From: Microvirga mediterraneensis
Lineage (GTDB): Bacteria; Pseudomonadota; Alphaproteobacteria; Rhizobiales; Beijerinckiaceae
NCBI RefSeq assembly: GCF_013520865.1
Contig: NZ_JACDXJ010000001.1
Coordinates: 4,015,501-4,079,500 of the forward strand
DNA: 64,000 nucleotides
Direction of reading: 5' to 3'
Part shown: positions 18,006-26,470 of the stretch, one piece after another
How the letters are laid out: every line of letters begins with the position of its first letter
Position numbering within the stretch: position 1 is the stretch's first letter
Notes under the pieces: generated by a model
The model's input: only the letters and a program-made list of their open reading frames with translations
Told to the model about the DNA's origin: nothing
The model's database searches: none
Position numbers and translations under genes: made by a program

Positions 18006-18270
18006 GCCATGACACTCCTCCCGCTCAGCCAAACTCAATCAGGAGGATAGAACCTAAATTGTGCCAAGAATTTATATCGATTCCCTACTTAGGAGGAGGT
18101 GGCTGTGGTGCCCTCTCTCCCGATTCACGATCGTCGCTCTGTGGGGAACTTCATTGAACCGCCTTGCTATCGCTGAGTGCGACCGGCAGGAATACTGTCA
18201 GCTCTGCCAGGGGACCTGCCGGTTCAGGTAACTCTTTGAGTCTCTGAGATTTTTATGAGGCAGAGAAGGA

Positions 18271-18345
<75 letters not shown>

Positions 18346-18494
18346 ACAGATGTGGCGTGTACATAATCGGCCAGATGGCGGCTGGCAACAGCGTTTTGCG
18401 CAAGGTCGTATATCTGGAAGAAAGACTGAATTCTCCCCTTGCGGCGCCCCCGCCTCGCCGCTATAAGACCGGCCTCCCGGGAATTTCTCGGTGT

Positions 18495-18571
18495 CGGAGT
18501 GTAGCGCAGTCTGGTAGCGCACCACGTTCGGGACGTGGGGGTCGCAGGTTCAAATCCTGCCACTCCGACCA
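18495..18571 (+). tRNA. tRNA-Pro (anticodon CGG)
   Basis: The cloverleaf is complete. The acceptor CGGAGTG pairs with CACTCCG, the anticodon stem CCACG/CGTGG holds loop TTCGGGA with anticodon CGG, the T arm is GCAGG-TTCAAAT-CCTGC, and the 3' end is A plus encoded CCA. It lies 149 bp from and opposite to tRNA-Gln. Confidence 0.96.
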
Positions 18572-18665
18572 TTCTCCTCACAGAAATGGTCGATCGAAGC
18601 ACAGGGCATCGTCCCTGTCTGATGCAGGTTGGTCGTCGGCACGGCGCGCTTCCCCGTACCGACCG

Positions 18666-18983
18666 TCAATGCGTCGAGAAGCGTCCGTCCTCCTGGTAGG
18701 TCTCATAATGAAGTGTCTGGGCTGGAACCGCCTCGCGCTGGGCCTTGGGCCAGTCCTGCGGGGTTTCGTTGGCTTGAGGCATGTAACGCGGACGGAACCT
18801 CAGATCGACAAGGCTACGCAGTTCCGGAGCTGCGAGGTCCAGCACATTCGCGTCGCGCCAGCGGCGATGAAGCTTGGCCTTGCCGAACATACGGCCCCAG
18901 AAGCCCATCACTTCTTCCTCGACCTGCAGGACAATGCGGCCGGTGAAGGTTTTGCGAAGATTGAAACGTCCCGTCAGAGCCAT
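18666..18983 (-). CDS. Hypothetical protein, 105 residues
   Basis: The start is placed at ATG 18983, with GAGGAGA 6 nt upstream, inside a longer open frame. The protein begins MALTGRFNLRKTFTGRIVLQ and contains EEEVMGFWGRMFGKAKLHRR, WRDANVLDLAAPELRSL and a Pro/Gln-rich C-terminal half. No signal peptide or membrane segment is present. I do not recognise a family. The strong ribosome binding site and GC-ending codons support a real gene, next to the tRNA-Pro. Confidence 0.7.
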   Translation of the reverse strand: MALTGRFNLRKTFTGRIVLQVEEEVMGFWGRMFGKAKLHRRWRDANVLDLAAPELRSLVDLRFRPRYMPQANETPQDWPKAQREAVPAQTLHYETYQEDGRFSTH

Positions 18984-19304
18984 TCGACTCTCCTCAACTC
19001 TTAATTCTTCAAAACGCGGATCGCCTAAGGCGCAGCTATCGACCAAGGACCATCCAACCCTGGCTTAGGCACGCGGTTGAATGCTTTCCTGTTAGCCAAT
19101 GCCGTTGCACAGCAAGGGTTCCGGCCTTTCCTGCCATCGACAAGTTGTCACAGGAGCGATGTGCGCCACGTCACGAATGCGCGCCGCTCGACATCAAATA
19201 AGGCGCCCTGCGCGAAGGTTCAGCGGAAGGGGCGATCAAATAATCGGGAGAAGAAAAGTCTTTGAGGCTCATCGGAAACGTCTAACCGCCGTCGGCAATC
19301 GGCA
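18984..19304. other. Intergenic region, nothing recognised
   Basis: These 321 bp lie between two minus-strand small genes. Short frames on both strands lack ribosome binding sites and coding character. I see no hairpin terminator or repeat copy. Confidence 0.45.
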
Positions 19305-19376
19305 TCACGCCCGACGCGGCTTGGAGGTGAGATCGATAGTGACGAGTTGCCCGGTTTTCGGATCGAGGATGGTCAT
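19305..19376 (-). CDS. Putative 23-residue microprotein
   Basis: An ATG at 19376 is preceded by a perfect Shine-Dalgarno, AGGAGG, at 7 nt spacing and opens a 23-codon frame ending TGA at 19305. The peptide is MTILDPKTGQLVTIDL followed by TSKPRRA: two short beta-like strands and a basic tail. The wobble positions favour C and G. It is far below the usual calling threshold but is better supported than most short frames here. Function unknown. Confidence 0.5.
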   Translation of the reverse strand: MTILDPKTGQLVTIDLTSKPRRA

Positions 19377-19579
19377 GCAAGCCTCCTGTTCTGTTGGCGT
19401 AGGAGAAACGCCCGAGTCGTGAGCCGGATCAAACCGTGTTGGGAACGTGGTAAGCAACTCGTTACCGGAAGCTTCGCGTTGAAGACTGGGAAGATCGGAG
19501 CGGAACCTGTATCGGGGCTTCGCTCATGGGCGGATCGGCGAAGCCGTCCGCTCCCCCCTCTGAAGCTTGGAGATTTCTG

Positions 19580-19981
19580 ATGAATACCGATCGGCTCGAG
19601 ACCGTCTGGGCGCCGCGCCTTCTCAGCATCCTGCGCATCGTCGCCGCTCTCATCTTCATGGCGCATGGGACGCAGAAGCTCCTCGGTTTCCCGGCCTCGC
19701 CCAATCCTGGACCGGCCGCTTTCAGCCTTCCCTGGATTGCCGGCGTTCTGGAGATCGTGGGTGGAGCACTCCTGATCCCCGGCCTGTTCGTGCGCCCGGT
19801 CGCTTTCGTCCTCTCGGGCCTTATGGCCGCCGCCTATTGGATCGCCCATGCTCCCCGCAGCCCCTACCCCGTTCTGAACGGTGGCGACGCGGCCATTCTC
19901 TACTGCTTCGTTTTCCTGTTCATCGCAGCGGCTGGCGGCGGCGCATGGAGCCTGGATCGGGCTCTTCGCGCAGGCCGCTAA
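19580..19981 (+). CDS. DoxX family membrane protein
   Basis: This 133-residue inner-membrane protein starts at ATG 19580, with GGAGA 6 nt upstream. It has four membrane helices (LLSILRIVAALIFMAHGTQK, LPWIAGVLEIVGGALLIPG, PVAFVLSGLMAAAYWIAHA, AILYCFVFLFIAAAGGGAWS) and the DoxX hallmark HGTQKLLGF in helix 1. Family members are small quinone- or thiol-linked membrane proteins, many without known function. It converges on the stress-protein gene. Confidence 0.9.
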   Translation: MNTDRLETVWAPRLLSILRIVAALIFMAHGTQKLLGFPASPNPGPAAFSLPWIAGVLEIVGGALLIPGLFVRPVAFVLSGLMAAAYWIAHAPRSPYPVLNGGDAAILYCFVFLFIAAAGGGAWSLDRALRAGR

Positions 19982-20042
19982 AGCGGATCGAACACGTCGA
20001 AGAGTGGAAGGCGAATGGCAGGAGATACCTTTCCTCGTCTTC

Positions 20043-20741
20043 CTATTCCGGCTTCGTGCCGGTCGGGCGGCGAAGGCGCTCGTCCTCCACCTCGACATGG
20101 AGTGTATGGTCGCCCTCATCCTCGTCGAGGGGGATGGGCATGAGATCCGTGGTCAGGCCCGTGGTGGTGGAGGCGGCGGCGCCGATTGGAGGAGCCGGAG
20201 CCTCATCCTGTTCCCTGGCCGCCTCCATCGCCTCTTCGCTCGGCTCGACTTCGCCCTCATCGTCGAGAATCCGCACGACCCTGTCCCGTTGCGCCTCGTC
20301 GACCTTCACGGTGACGAGCGCACCGCCGCGACGGACGCCCTCCGCATAATTCTGCGCTTCCTCGTCGCCGAGCCCGGCATCGACCAGCGCGCCTGCGAGG
20401 CCGCCGACGGCGGCTCCGGCGCCCGCTCCCACGAGGGTCGAAACGATCCATCCCGCGGCGATCACGGGCCCGAAGCCCGGAACGGCAACCGTGCCGAGTC
20501 CTGCCAGGAGTCCGGCTCCGGCCCCGGCGACCGTGCCGGCCGCGGCGGTGGCTCCGGCGAATTCGTGAGGCGCCCCCTCCTTGTCGAAGGAGCGCGTCGC
20601 GTAATGCGTATGGGCATCGTTGAAGTTGTTGGAGACCAGGCTGATCTCGAAATTCGGCACATGGGCTGCCTCGAGCCGCTGAACGGCCCGCGCGGCTTCG
20701 TCGTAAGTATCGAAGAAGGCGGTGATTCTGCGCTCGGCCAT
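20043..20741 (-). CDS. General stress protein 17M-like protein with glycine-zipper core
   Basis: This 232-residue protein starts at ATG 20741, with GGAGGG 6 nt upstream. The N-terminal domain (about 1-55; RITAFFDTYDEAARAVQRLE) fits the general stress protein 17M / YflT-like fold. The middle (about 60-125) is a Gly/Ala-rich hydrophobic segment with glycine zippers (GTVAGAGAGLLAGLG, GAGAGAAVGGLAGALVDAG). A second domain follows (about 130-165; GGALVTVKVDEAQRDRVVRI), then an acidic disordered tail. The arrangement suggests a membrane-associated stress protein. The role is inferred from family only. Confidence 0.75.
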   Translation of the reverse strand: MAERRITAFFDTYDEAARAVQRLEAAHVPNFEISLVSNNFNDAHTHYATRSFDKEGAPHEFAGATAAAGTVAGAGAGLLAGLGTVAVPGFGPVIAAGWIVSTLVGAGAGAAVGGLAGALVDAGLGDEEAQNYAEGVRRGGALVTVKVDEAQRDRVVRILDDEGEVEPSEEAMEAAREQDEAPAPPIGAAASTTTGLTTDLMPIPLDEDEGDHTLHVEVEDERLRRPTGTKPE

Positions 20742-20915
20742 GGGAGCCCTCCAGTTTCGAGACGGTCGCAAGGCTAATGAGCGGCTGGCCGGCCCGGTTC
20801 CCCCTTGGCCTATCGCTCCAGCGGATGCGCGTCCATGCCGCCTTCCAGCGCGGGATATTCCTTGATACATTCCAACAAAAGGTGCCCGGAAAGGGTGATT
20901 TGGGGGCTTCCCGTT

Positions 20916-21206
20916 ATGCGACATATCCACCTGGACGACGGTCTGCGGCTGCGTTTTCCCGGCCGCACCGAGGATTTCGATCAGGGCGTCGAGATCGGCA
21001 TGATTGCCGTGTTGATGGATCAGGGCCTGGGCGAGTTCTCGCGCTGGATCGCCCGGTCGAACCTCAGCCAGGTCGAGGCCATCGCCAAGCAGATGGGCTA
21101 CCGGATCGAGGACAATGGCGGCGACGAGGAATGGGCCGACATCACCTTCCTCCATGGCACCGCGAAGGCCAAGCCCAAGCTGCGGCTGGTGCATTCGGTC
21201 GGCTGA
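20916..21206 (+). CDS. Conserved hypothetical protein, 96 residues
   Basis: The start is set at ATG 20916 (GGGGG about 9 nt upstream), because the longer frame upstream has no coding look. The protein begins MRHIHLDDGLRLRFPGR and contains GVEIGMIAVLMDQGLGEFSR and EDNGGDEEWADITF. It is a small cytosolic alpha/beta protein with no signal peptide. I do not know its function. It is divergent from the stress-protein gene and converges on bioY. Confidence 0.65.
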   Translation: MRHIHLDDGLRLRFPGRTEDFDQGVEIGMIAVLMDQGLGEFSRWIARSNLSQVEAIAKQMGYRIEDNGGDEEWADITFLHGTAKAKPKLRLVHSVG

Positions 21207-21229
21207 TCCGCCGGCCCGATCCGATCCTC

Positions 21230-21259
21230 AAAAAGAAGAAGCCGCCCGAAGGCGGCTTC
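21230..21259 (-). terminator. Intrinsic terminator downstream of bioY
   Basis: A 9-bp perfect stem (GAAGCCGCC/GGCGGCTTC, 21238-21246 and 21251-21259) has a CGAA/TTCG tetraloop. It is followed on the minus strand by a T-rich run (TTCTTCTTTTT), 27 bp after the bioY stop. Confidence 0.85.
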
Positions 21260-21285
21260 CGGAAGACATTGCGTCGCGAACCCGA

Positions 21286-21894
21286 TCAGGCCTTGCCGCC
21301 GCGGCGGGTCACGGACCAGGCCGCCTGCATCAGGGCCACGGCCAGGGCGGTCTTCACCAGGGTTGCCGCCATGAAGGGCGCCGCGCCCACGGTCCAGGCC
21401 TTCGCGAAGGGCATGACCAGCGACAGCTGGCCCAGGCCGAAGGCGAAGATCACCGCATGACCGATGGTCATCATGATGATGACGCGCGGGAGCGAACGAT
21501 CCCAACCGCGCTCGGCCATGAAGCCCATGACGACGGCCGCGGCCAGGAAGCCGATGAGGAAGCCTCCGGTCGGGCCCATGAGGTAACCGATTCCAGCCGT
21601 CGGACCGGCGAAGACCGGCATGCCCATGGCGCCCTGAGCGAGATAGAGGCCGACGGTCGCGCCGCCGAGGCGCCAGCCGTAGGACGCACCGATGAGCAGC
21701 ACGACCAGGGTCTGCAGCGTCAGAGGAACGTAAGGCAGGGGCACCTGCACCTTGGCGGAAAGGGTGAGGAGCGCCGTGCCGACGGCCATCAGGACGATGG
21801 CGCGGAGGGCCGCGAAGCGGGCATCGTCCCGGGACGGCCAGAGCAGGCCGACGAGGGTCGACGGAGAAGACAGCGAAGAGACGCCGGTCGTCAT
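21286..21894 (-). CDS. bioY: Biotin transporter BioY
   Basis: This 202-residue S-component imports biotin. The start ATG 21894 has GGAG about 9 nt upstream; the longer frame is not needed. It has six hydrophobic helices and the BioY signatures VPLPYVPLTLQTLVVLLIG and GPTAGIGYLMGPTGGFLIGF. No ECF ATPase (bioM) or T-component (bioN) gene is adjacent, so it acts alone or with distant partners. I found no BioR-type operator upstream. A strong intrinsic terminator follows it. Confidence 0.93.
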   Translation of the reverse strand: MTTGVSSLSSPSTLVGLLWPSRDDARFAALRAIVLMAVGTALLTLSAKVQVPLPYVPLTLQTLVVLLIGASYGWRLGGATVGLYLAQGAMGMPVFAGPTAGIGYLMGPTGGFLIGFLAAAVVMGFMAERGWDRSLPRVIIMMTIGHAVIFAFGLGQLSLVMPFAKAWTVGAAPFMAATLVKTALAVALMQAAWSVTRRGGKA

Positions 21895-22020
21895 GAATTG
21901 AATCTCCAGATCGTTCCGCCATTCGCGCGGCGGCTCATGAAGCCTTATACGGAGGTCCGGCCCATGCCTCAAGCGAAGGTTCGGGCATTTGCCGCTGCTG
22001 TGGACACGCAACGGCCCCAT

Positions 22021-22062
22021 ATCCGATCCAAAACCCAGGTCCACTTTTCCGCACGATGCGCT
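22021..22062 (+). repeat. Partial copy B of the double-hairpin element
   Basis: Only the right half of hairpin 2 is present (GGTCCACTTTTCCGCACGATGCGCT), identical over 20+ bases to the end of the copy at 43808-43920. It lies 41 bp upstream of the MBL-hydrolase gene. Confidence 0.75.
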
Positions 22063-22103
22063 AGGAAGCGCCGGATGCCTATCGCCTCCCTGAGGATTCC
22101 TGC

Positions 22104-23015
22104 ATGGCCGACGATCTCACCTTCGACATCCGCGCTCCGGCCCAATCGGGCGAATGCGTGCGCGTGAGCCCCCTCGTACGCAGAACCGTCGCCCGAAATC
22201 CGGGGCCCATCACGTTCACCGGAACCTGCAGCTACATCGTCGGTTCGGGGAACGTGGCCCTCATCGATCCCGGCCCCGATGTGCCCGGCCATATCGAGAC
22301 CCTTCTCGACGCGGTGAGGGGCGAGACCGTGACCCACATCCTCGTCACGCACACCCACAAGGACCACTCGCCGGCTGCTCGCGCCCTCCAAGCCGCCACG
22401 GGAGCCGAGATCGTCGGCTGCGCGCCTCATCACAGCGCCCGCCCCCTGTTCTCGGGCGAGGTCAATTCGCTGGAAGCGAGCTCCGACAAGGATTACACGC
22501 CCGATCGCGAACTGCGTGAGGGCGACGCGGTCGAAGGTCCCGGCTGGACCCTGGAGGCGCTCGCGACGCCCGGACACATGGCGAACCACCTCGCCTTCGT
22601 TCTGCCCGAGGAGAAGGCGCTTTTCTCCGGCGACCACGTGATGGCCTGGTCCACGACCGTGATCGCGCCCCCCGACGGATCGATGAGCGCCTTCATGGAC
22701 TCGCTCGACAAGCTGAAGGGTCGCGAGGAAACGCTCTACTGGCCCGGCCATGGAGGCCCCGTGCAGGAACCGCAGCGGTTCGTGCGGGCCCTCATCCATC
22801 ACCGGCGCCAGCGCGAGGCCTCGATCCTCAACCGGCTCAAGGCCGGCGACCGGACGATCCCCGAGATCGTGGCGGCGATCTACCAGGGCCTGAACCCGGC
22901 CTTGGTCGGAGCCGCGGGGCTCTCGGTCTTCGCCCATCTGGAAGATCTTGTCGCCAAGGGACAGGCAAGCGTCGAGGGCCTGCCGGCCCTGGACAGCGAG
23001 TACCGGCCCGCCTGA
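22104..23015 (+). CDS. MBL-fold metallo-hydrolase (LACTB2-like)
   Basis: This 303-residue protein has GAGGA 7 nt before its ATG. Metal ligands lie in HTHKDHSP (HxHxDH motif, about 90), TPGHMANH (about 155) and SGDHV (about 178). The C-terminal ~60 residues (RREASILNRLKAGD, then TIPEIVAAIYQGLNP) match the winged-helix tail of the LACTB2/beta-lactamase-like group. Relatives are nucleases or thioesterases, and the substrate here is not evident. It ends 4 bp before a full copy of the double-hairpin repeat. Confidence 0.9.
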   Translation: MADDLTFDIRAPAQSGECVRVSPLVRRTVARNPGPITFTGTCSYIVGSGNVALIDPGPDVPGHIETLLDAVRGETVTHILVTHTHKDHSPAARALQAATGAEIVGCAPHHSARPLFSGEVNSLEASSDKDYTPDRELREGDAVEGPGWTLEALATPGHMANHLAFVLPEEKALFSGDHVMAWSTTVIAPPDGSMSAFMDSLDKLKGREETLYWPGHGGPVQEPQRFVRALIHHRRQREASILNRLKAGDRTIPEIVAAIYQGLNPALVGAAGLSVFAHLEDLVAKGQASVEGLPALDSEYRPA

Positions 23016-23018
23016 TTA

Positions 23019-23152
23019 GAGCCTCGGACCCAAAAGTGGACACCACTTTTGGGATTCATCCGATGCTCCAACTCTTGGCTGGCGCATCGGAAAGACCGGA
23101 AAACCGGGTCCACTTTTCGCTGACGCGGCCCTCCGAGTCCGTCCGATGCGCT
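23019..23152 (+). repeat. Full copy C of the double-hairpin element
   Basis: Hairpin 1 (GAGCCTCGGACCCAAAAGTG ... ATCCGATGCTC) and hairpin 2 (GCGCATCGG ... CCGATGCGCT) both occur, with extra bases in hairpin 2. The copy fills the gap between two convergent genes, and its last two bases overlap the stop codon of the DUF1499 gene (TAG at 23153-23151). Confidence 0.85.
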
Positions 23153-23930
23153 AGCGCACCGCGATCGCCAGGTTCGAGGCCTCTTCGAGGAAGGCGCGGA
23201 TATAGCCCGCATTGGCCCCCAGATCGTGGCTGCCGAAGCGGGAGGCGGAGCGGATGTCGATGCGCGTGCCATCGACGCGCGGGCGCACCCGCACCGTGAT
23301 GTCGCTCGGCATCTTGAGCAGGCGGGAACGGTCGACCGCCTCCAGCCGTCCCAGGCCGATGCGCCCGCCGGGCGGCACGGCCTCGATCACCTGCCAGCCC
23401 AGATTGTGGGCGGCCTTCTCCACGATGGCGAAGGCCTCCTCCGGGCCGATATCCAGCGTGAGCGGCGCGATCTGCACATAGGCGGCCCGCTGCATCTCCC
23501 GCGCTTCCGGCGCAACATCGGGCGGGATACGCCCGTCACGGGCCGCCAGGGCGGCGCGCGAGCGGGAAAAGCCCGGCGGATCGTCCGTGTCGGTGCTGAC
23601 ATCGGTGATCGGCGGCAGGGTGGCGGCCTTGAGCGCCATGAAGCCCGGATAGGCGAGAACGAGCGCCGCGATGAGCAGCCCCTTGACGGCACTGCCCAGC
23701 CCCCGGCGCCCCTCCTGCCAGATGCGGACGAAGCTCAGCAAGGACATGGCGACCGCCACGAGCGCGATCGCAATGCCTGCGCCGAGCGCGATGAAGCCCG
23801 ATGGATAATCGATTCGGCCGAAGCGGATGAGCAGCGTTGCGAGCAAAGTCACGACGAGCGCGAACGATGCCAGGGCGGGAGACCATTTCGCCGGGCGGGA
23901 GACCGGTTCTTCGATGATGAGACGGCGCAT
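23151..23930 (-). CDS. DUF1499 domain membrane protein
   Basis: This 259-residue protein has three N-terminal membrane helices (about 16-38, 43-67, 81-101; SFALVVTLLATLLIRF, LGAGIAIALVAVAMSLLSF, GLLIAALVLAYPGFMALKA) and a DUF1499 domain from about 108 to the end (ITDVSTDTDDPPGF, DIRSASRFGSHDLGANAGYI). The DUF1499 part is probably periplasmic. Its start overlaps the stop of the M48 protease gene (ATGA at 23930), so the two are translationally coupled. The stop codon lies in the end of a repeat copy, which suggests the original C-terminus may have been slightly altered. Confidence 0.88.
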   Translation of the reverse strand: MRRLIIEEPVSRPAKWSPALASFALVVTLLATLLIRFGRIDYPSGFIALGAGIAIALVAVAMSLLSFVRIWQEGRRGLGSAVKGLLIAALVLAYPGFMALKAATLPPITDVSTDTDDPPGFSRSRAALAARDGRIPPDVAPEAREMQRAAYVQIAPLTLDIGPEEAFAIVEKAAHNLGWQVIEAVPPGGRIGLGRLEAVDRSRLLKMPSDITVRVRPRVDGTRIDIRSASRFGSHDLGANAGYIRAFLEEASNLAIAVR

Positions 23931-25012
23931 CAGGTCGTCTTACAAATCTCTTTGAGCGCGCGCCACTCCTCTTGGCTGAGAAGCGGCTCGCCTTGTTGGG
24001 ACGGTACCTGTTTTTCCAAAGCTTTCAGCCGTTGATCGGTAACCGGGTGGGTAGACAGAAAAGCCGGAATGTTGAAATCGTTCCCGCCTTCCCCATCATC
24101 CTTGCCTTCGATGCGTTTGAGCAACAGGGCCATGGGATGGGCGGGGCGCCCCAGAGCCGTCATCGTTTGTCCCGCAAAACCGTCCGCGGCGGCTTCAGCC
24201 TCGCGGGAATAGGCGCTGTCGACGAGATAGCGGCTGACGAAAACGATAGCGCCGCCCCCCGTCACGTCGCCGAACAGGAGACCGAGCAGATAAGAGGTCC
24301 CGCCGGCCTGGATCATCTTGCGAAGACCGTCCCGGTGCGCGACATGGCCCATCTCATGGGCCAGCACGCCTGCGATCTCGTCGGGGGCTTCGGCTTTGTC
24401 GAGAAGGGCGCTGAACAGGTAGATCCGGCCGCCGGGCAGGGCGATGGCATTGGGAACCTTGGATTCGAGCACCGCGATATCGACATCGACCGGTAGATCC
24501 CCATTCCTCATCAGCCGGGCCCTCAGCGTCTTCATCGCCGCGAGACCACGCGGCTCCTCGCAGATCTTGCCGCTGAAGATCGCCCGCACCTGATTGTCCA
24601 CAGCCTTTCCCAGGTGCTGCTCATAAGATGCCGGGATGAGCGGCGTCAGGCGCTCCGCCAGGATCGGAAGCAGATAGAAGACGCACAGAAGGATCGAGGC
24701 CGCTGCGGAGATCGACCAGAACAGGATTTGACCGGTCCGCTCCCGGCCGTGGCCGGTCTCGAGATGGCGGCAATGGAGCCGGATGGTCTCCTGATCGGCC
24801 GCATCGGTGACGTCGAGCCGGGCGAGCGGCGGCCCGCTCTCGCAGGTCAGTCGCAGTGTGCCGTCGGGCGCATCCTTGCGCCGCACGTTGCCGACGGGCC
24901 AGGAAGCGATCCATTCGGATCCGTCATGAATGTCGAGACTGGATGCGCTGACCTTCAGGACGACCGGCCTGCGACGGGCGCTCTCCCCATCATAGAACAC
25001 CGCATCCGTCAT
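23930..25012 (-). CDS. M48-family zinc metalloprotease
   Basis: The 360-residue protein starts at ATG 25012, with GAGG 7 nt upstream. The N-terminal ~90 residues form a small beta domain (DUF7092-like; SARRRPVVLKVSASSLDIHD). A membrane helix follows (about 95-115; LFWSISAAASILLCVFYLLP), then the M48 peptidase with HEMGH zinc motif (about 227) and a second-glutamate region (SREAEAAADGFA). It belongs to the BepA/YcaL/Oma1-like group that degrades misfolded envelope proteins. It sits between the DUF898 gene (8 bp upstream) and the DUF1499 gene (overlapping), an envelope-related operon. Confidence 0.92.
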   Translation of the reverse strand: MTDAVFYDGESARRRPVVLKVSASSLDIHDGSEWIASWPVGNVRRKDAPDGTLRLTCESGPPLARLDVTDAADQETIRLHCRHLETGHGRERTGQILFWSISAAASILLCVFYLLPILAERLTPLIPASYEQHLGKAVDNQVRAIFSGKICEEPRGLAAMKTLRARLMRNGDLPVDVDIAVLESKVPNAIALPGGRIYLFSALLDKAEAPDEIAGVLAHEMGHVAHRDGLRKMIQAGGTSYLLGLLFGDVTGGGAIVFVSRYLVDSAYSREAEAAADGFAGQTMTALGRPAHPMALLLKRIEGKDDGEGGNDFNIPAFLSTHPVTDQRLKALEKQVPSQQGEPLLSQEEWRALKEICKTT

Positions 25013-25020
25013 GATTTACC

Positions 25021-26271
25021 TCATATGCCGACGTTGAAGTCGAGCGCGTCAGCAAGGCCTTCGCCGAGCAATCCGGCCGGCTGCCCCGCCGCCACGACGG
25101 CATCGATCGAATGAAGGTTTGCGACCGTCGTCGTCGTGACGACGGCTGCCCACAGGCCGCGTACGAGGAAGTAGCGTTGAAGGACGCCAAAACCAAGCAG
25201 GAACACGAGATAGGCTATGGCGATCAGGGTGCCGAGGCTGAACGTCGCCACGGTTACCTCGCCGCTCTTCAGCGCTGCCATGGTGTCCTGAAGGAACATC
25301 CCGGCCACGACAGTGGCAATGCCGACCAGAGCGGAAAATGCGACCGCGAACCCGATGGAGGAGAAGATCAGTTTGAAGAACAGACCATAAAACGTGCCAA
25401 GTCGAAGTTTACTCGCAATGGACACGTCGCCGAAGCGCAGACCGTCGATATGCCAGCGCGTGAAGATCGCCATTGCAAGCGGAAGGAGGACCACGCCGGC
25501 AATGAACAGCACCAGAGCCCCTAAAATTGCGAGACCCGCGCGAGTTGTCGAATAGTGAGGAAAGAACATTATGGCGGCCGGGGACGTACCCAGAATTGCG
25601 AGAGCGATCCCCACGACGAGCGCGACCAATCCCAAAACCCAGATCCACCATCCGCGTTTGAACAGCGACCAGCCCGTCCCGGCGAAGCCGCCTTGTACGC
25701 TGCCGAAATAGGTGTGGCGCATCCGGTAGCGCTCCAGGGAGGCCGTCGCCCATGGCAGAGCGAGGCCGAGCGTCAGAAAGGTTGCGATATCCCACAGGAT
25801 CGCACGACCGGCATAAGCCCAGCCCGATCCCTTCATCCAGAAGCGGATCCCACGGAACATCGTCCGGCTTGCCCGGTACTTGCGGGCGCGATAGCTGCCG
25901 AAATGGGCCAGCACATACATGACGAGGACCAGCGGTACGCTGGCGAAGGCATACCGCTCCTCGGCCATGAAAGTGAGAATGGCGTAGGCGATGTAGATCG
26001 GCCCGAGCACCGCCAGGGCGATCAGGAAGCCGATCAGCAGCTCCTTCGCCGTCCCCGTATACTCGAACGACTCTCCCTCGACCTGCGTATTCGCCCAGAG
26101 ATGGCGCCGCAGCTTGGTGATCATCCAGAACCGATAAAATCCGAAGGTCGGGATCTGGAACAGGCTTCCGGCGATCAGGAGTTTCAGAAAATCGCGCCCG
26201 CGCCCGGAGAAGGCCATGGGAGAAGCCTGAGGAGCGGAAAGACGGAAGCCAGGGTCGTACGAGGTCGTCAT
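25021..26271 (-). CDS. YjgN family membrane protein (DUF898)
   Basis: This 416-residue polytopic membrane protein starts at ATG 26271 (AGAAGG about 10 nt upstream; the longer frame lacks support). Family motifs FGFYRFWMITKLRRHLW and EGESFEYTGTAKELLIGF open the protein, and about eight hydrophobic helices follow. YjgN proteins often sit next to an M48 protease with the same N-terminal beta domain, exactly as here (8 bp gap). The joint role is not known to me. Confidence 0.88.
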   Translation of the reverse strand: MTTSYDPGFRLSAPQASPMAFSGRGRDFLKLLIAGSLFQIPTFGFYRFWMITKLRRHLWANTQVEGESFEYTGTAKELLIGFLIALAVLGPIYIAYAILTFMAEERYAFASVPLVLVMYVLAHFGSYRARKYRASRTMFRGIRFWMKGSGWAYAGRAILWDIATFLTLGLALPWATASLERYRMRHTYFGSVQGGFAGTGWSLFKRGWWIWVLGLVALVVGIALAILGTSPAAIMFFPHYSTTRAGLAILGALVLFIAGVVLLPLAMAIFTRWHIDGLRFGDVSIASKLRLGTFYGLFFKLIFSSIGFAVAFSALVGIATVVAGMFLQDTMAALKSGEVTVATFSLGTLIAIAYLVFLLGFGVLQRYFLVRGLWAAVVTTTTVANLHSIDAVVAAGQPAGLLGEGLADALDFNVGI

Positions 26272-26470
26272 GGTTATCGGCCTTCTCGGAAGAGACAGCC
26301 ATGCGTAACACAATGTTGAAACTTTAGAACGCGACTAGGCGATCGCCCTTTCGGTATCCACGGGAATTGCGCACAACGGAGAGCACGACCGGCCGCCTGC
26401 CGTTTCACAGGGGTGACGGCGTGAACGGTTTGAATATAAACTATCCGCTTGCACCTGGAGCCCTAAGCCT

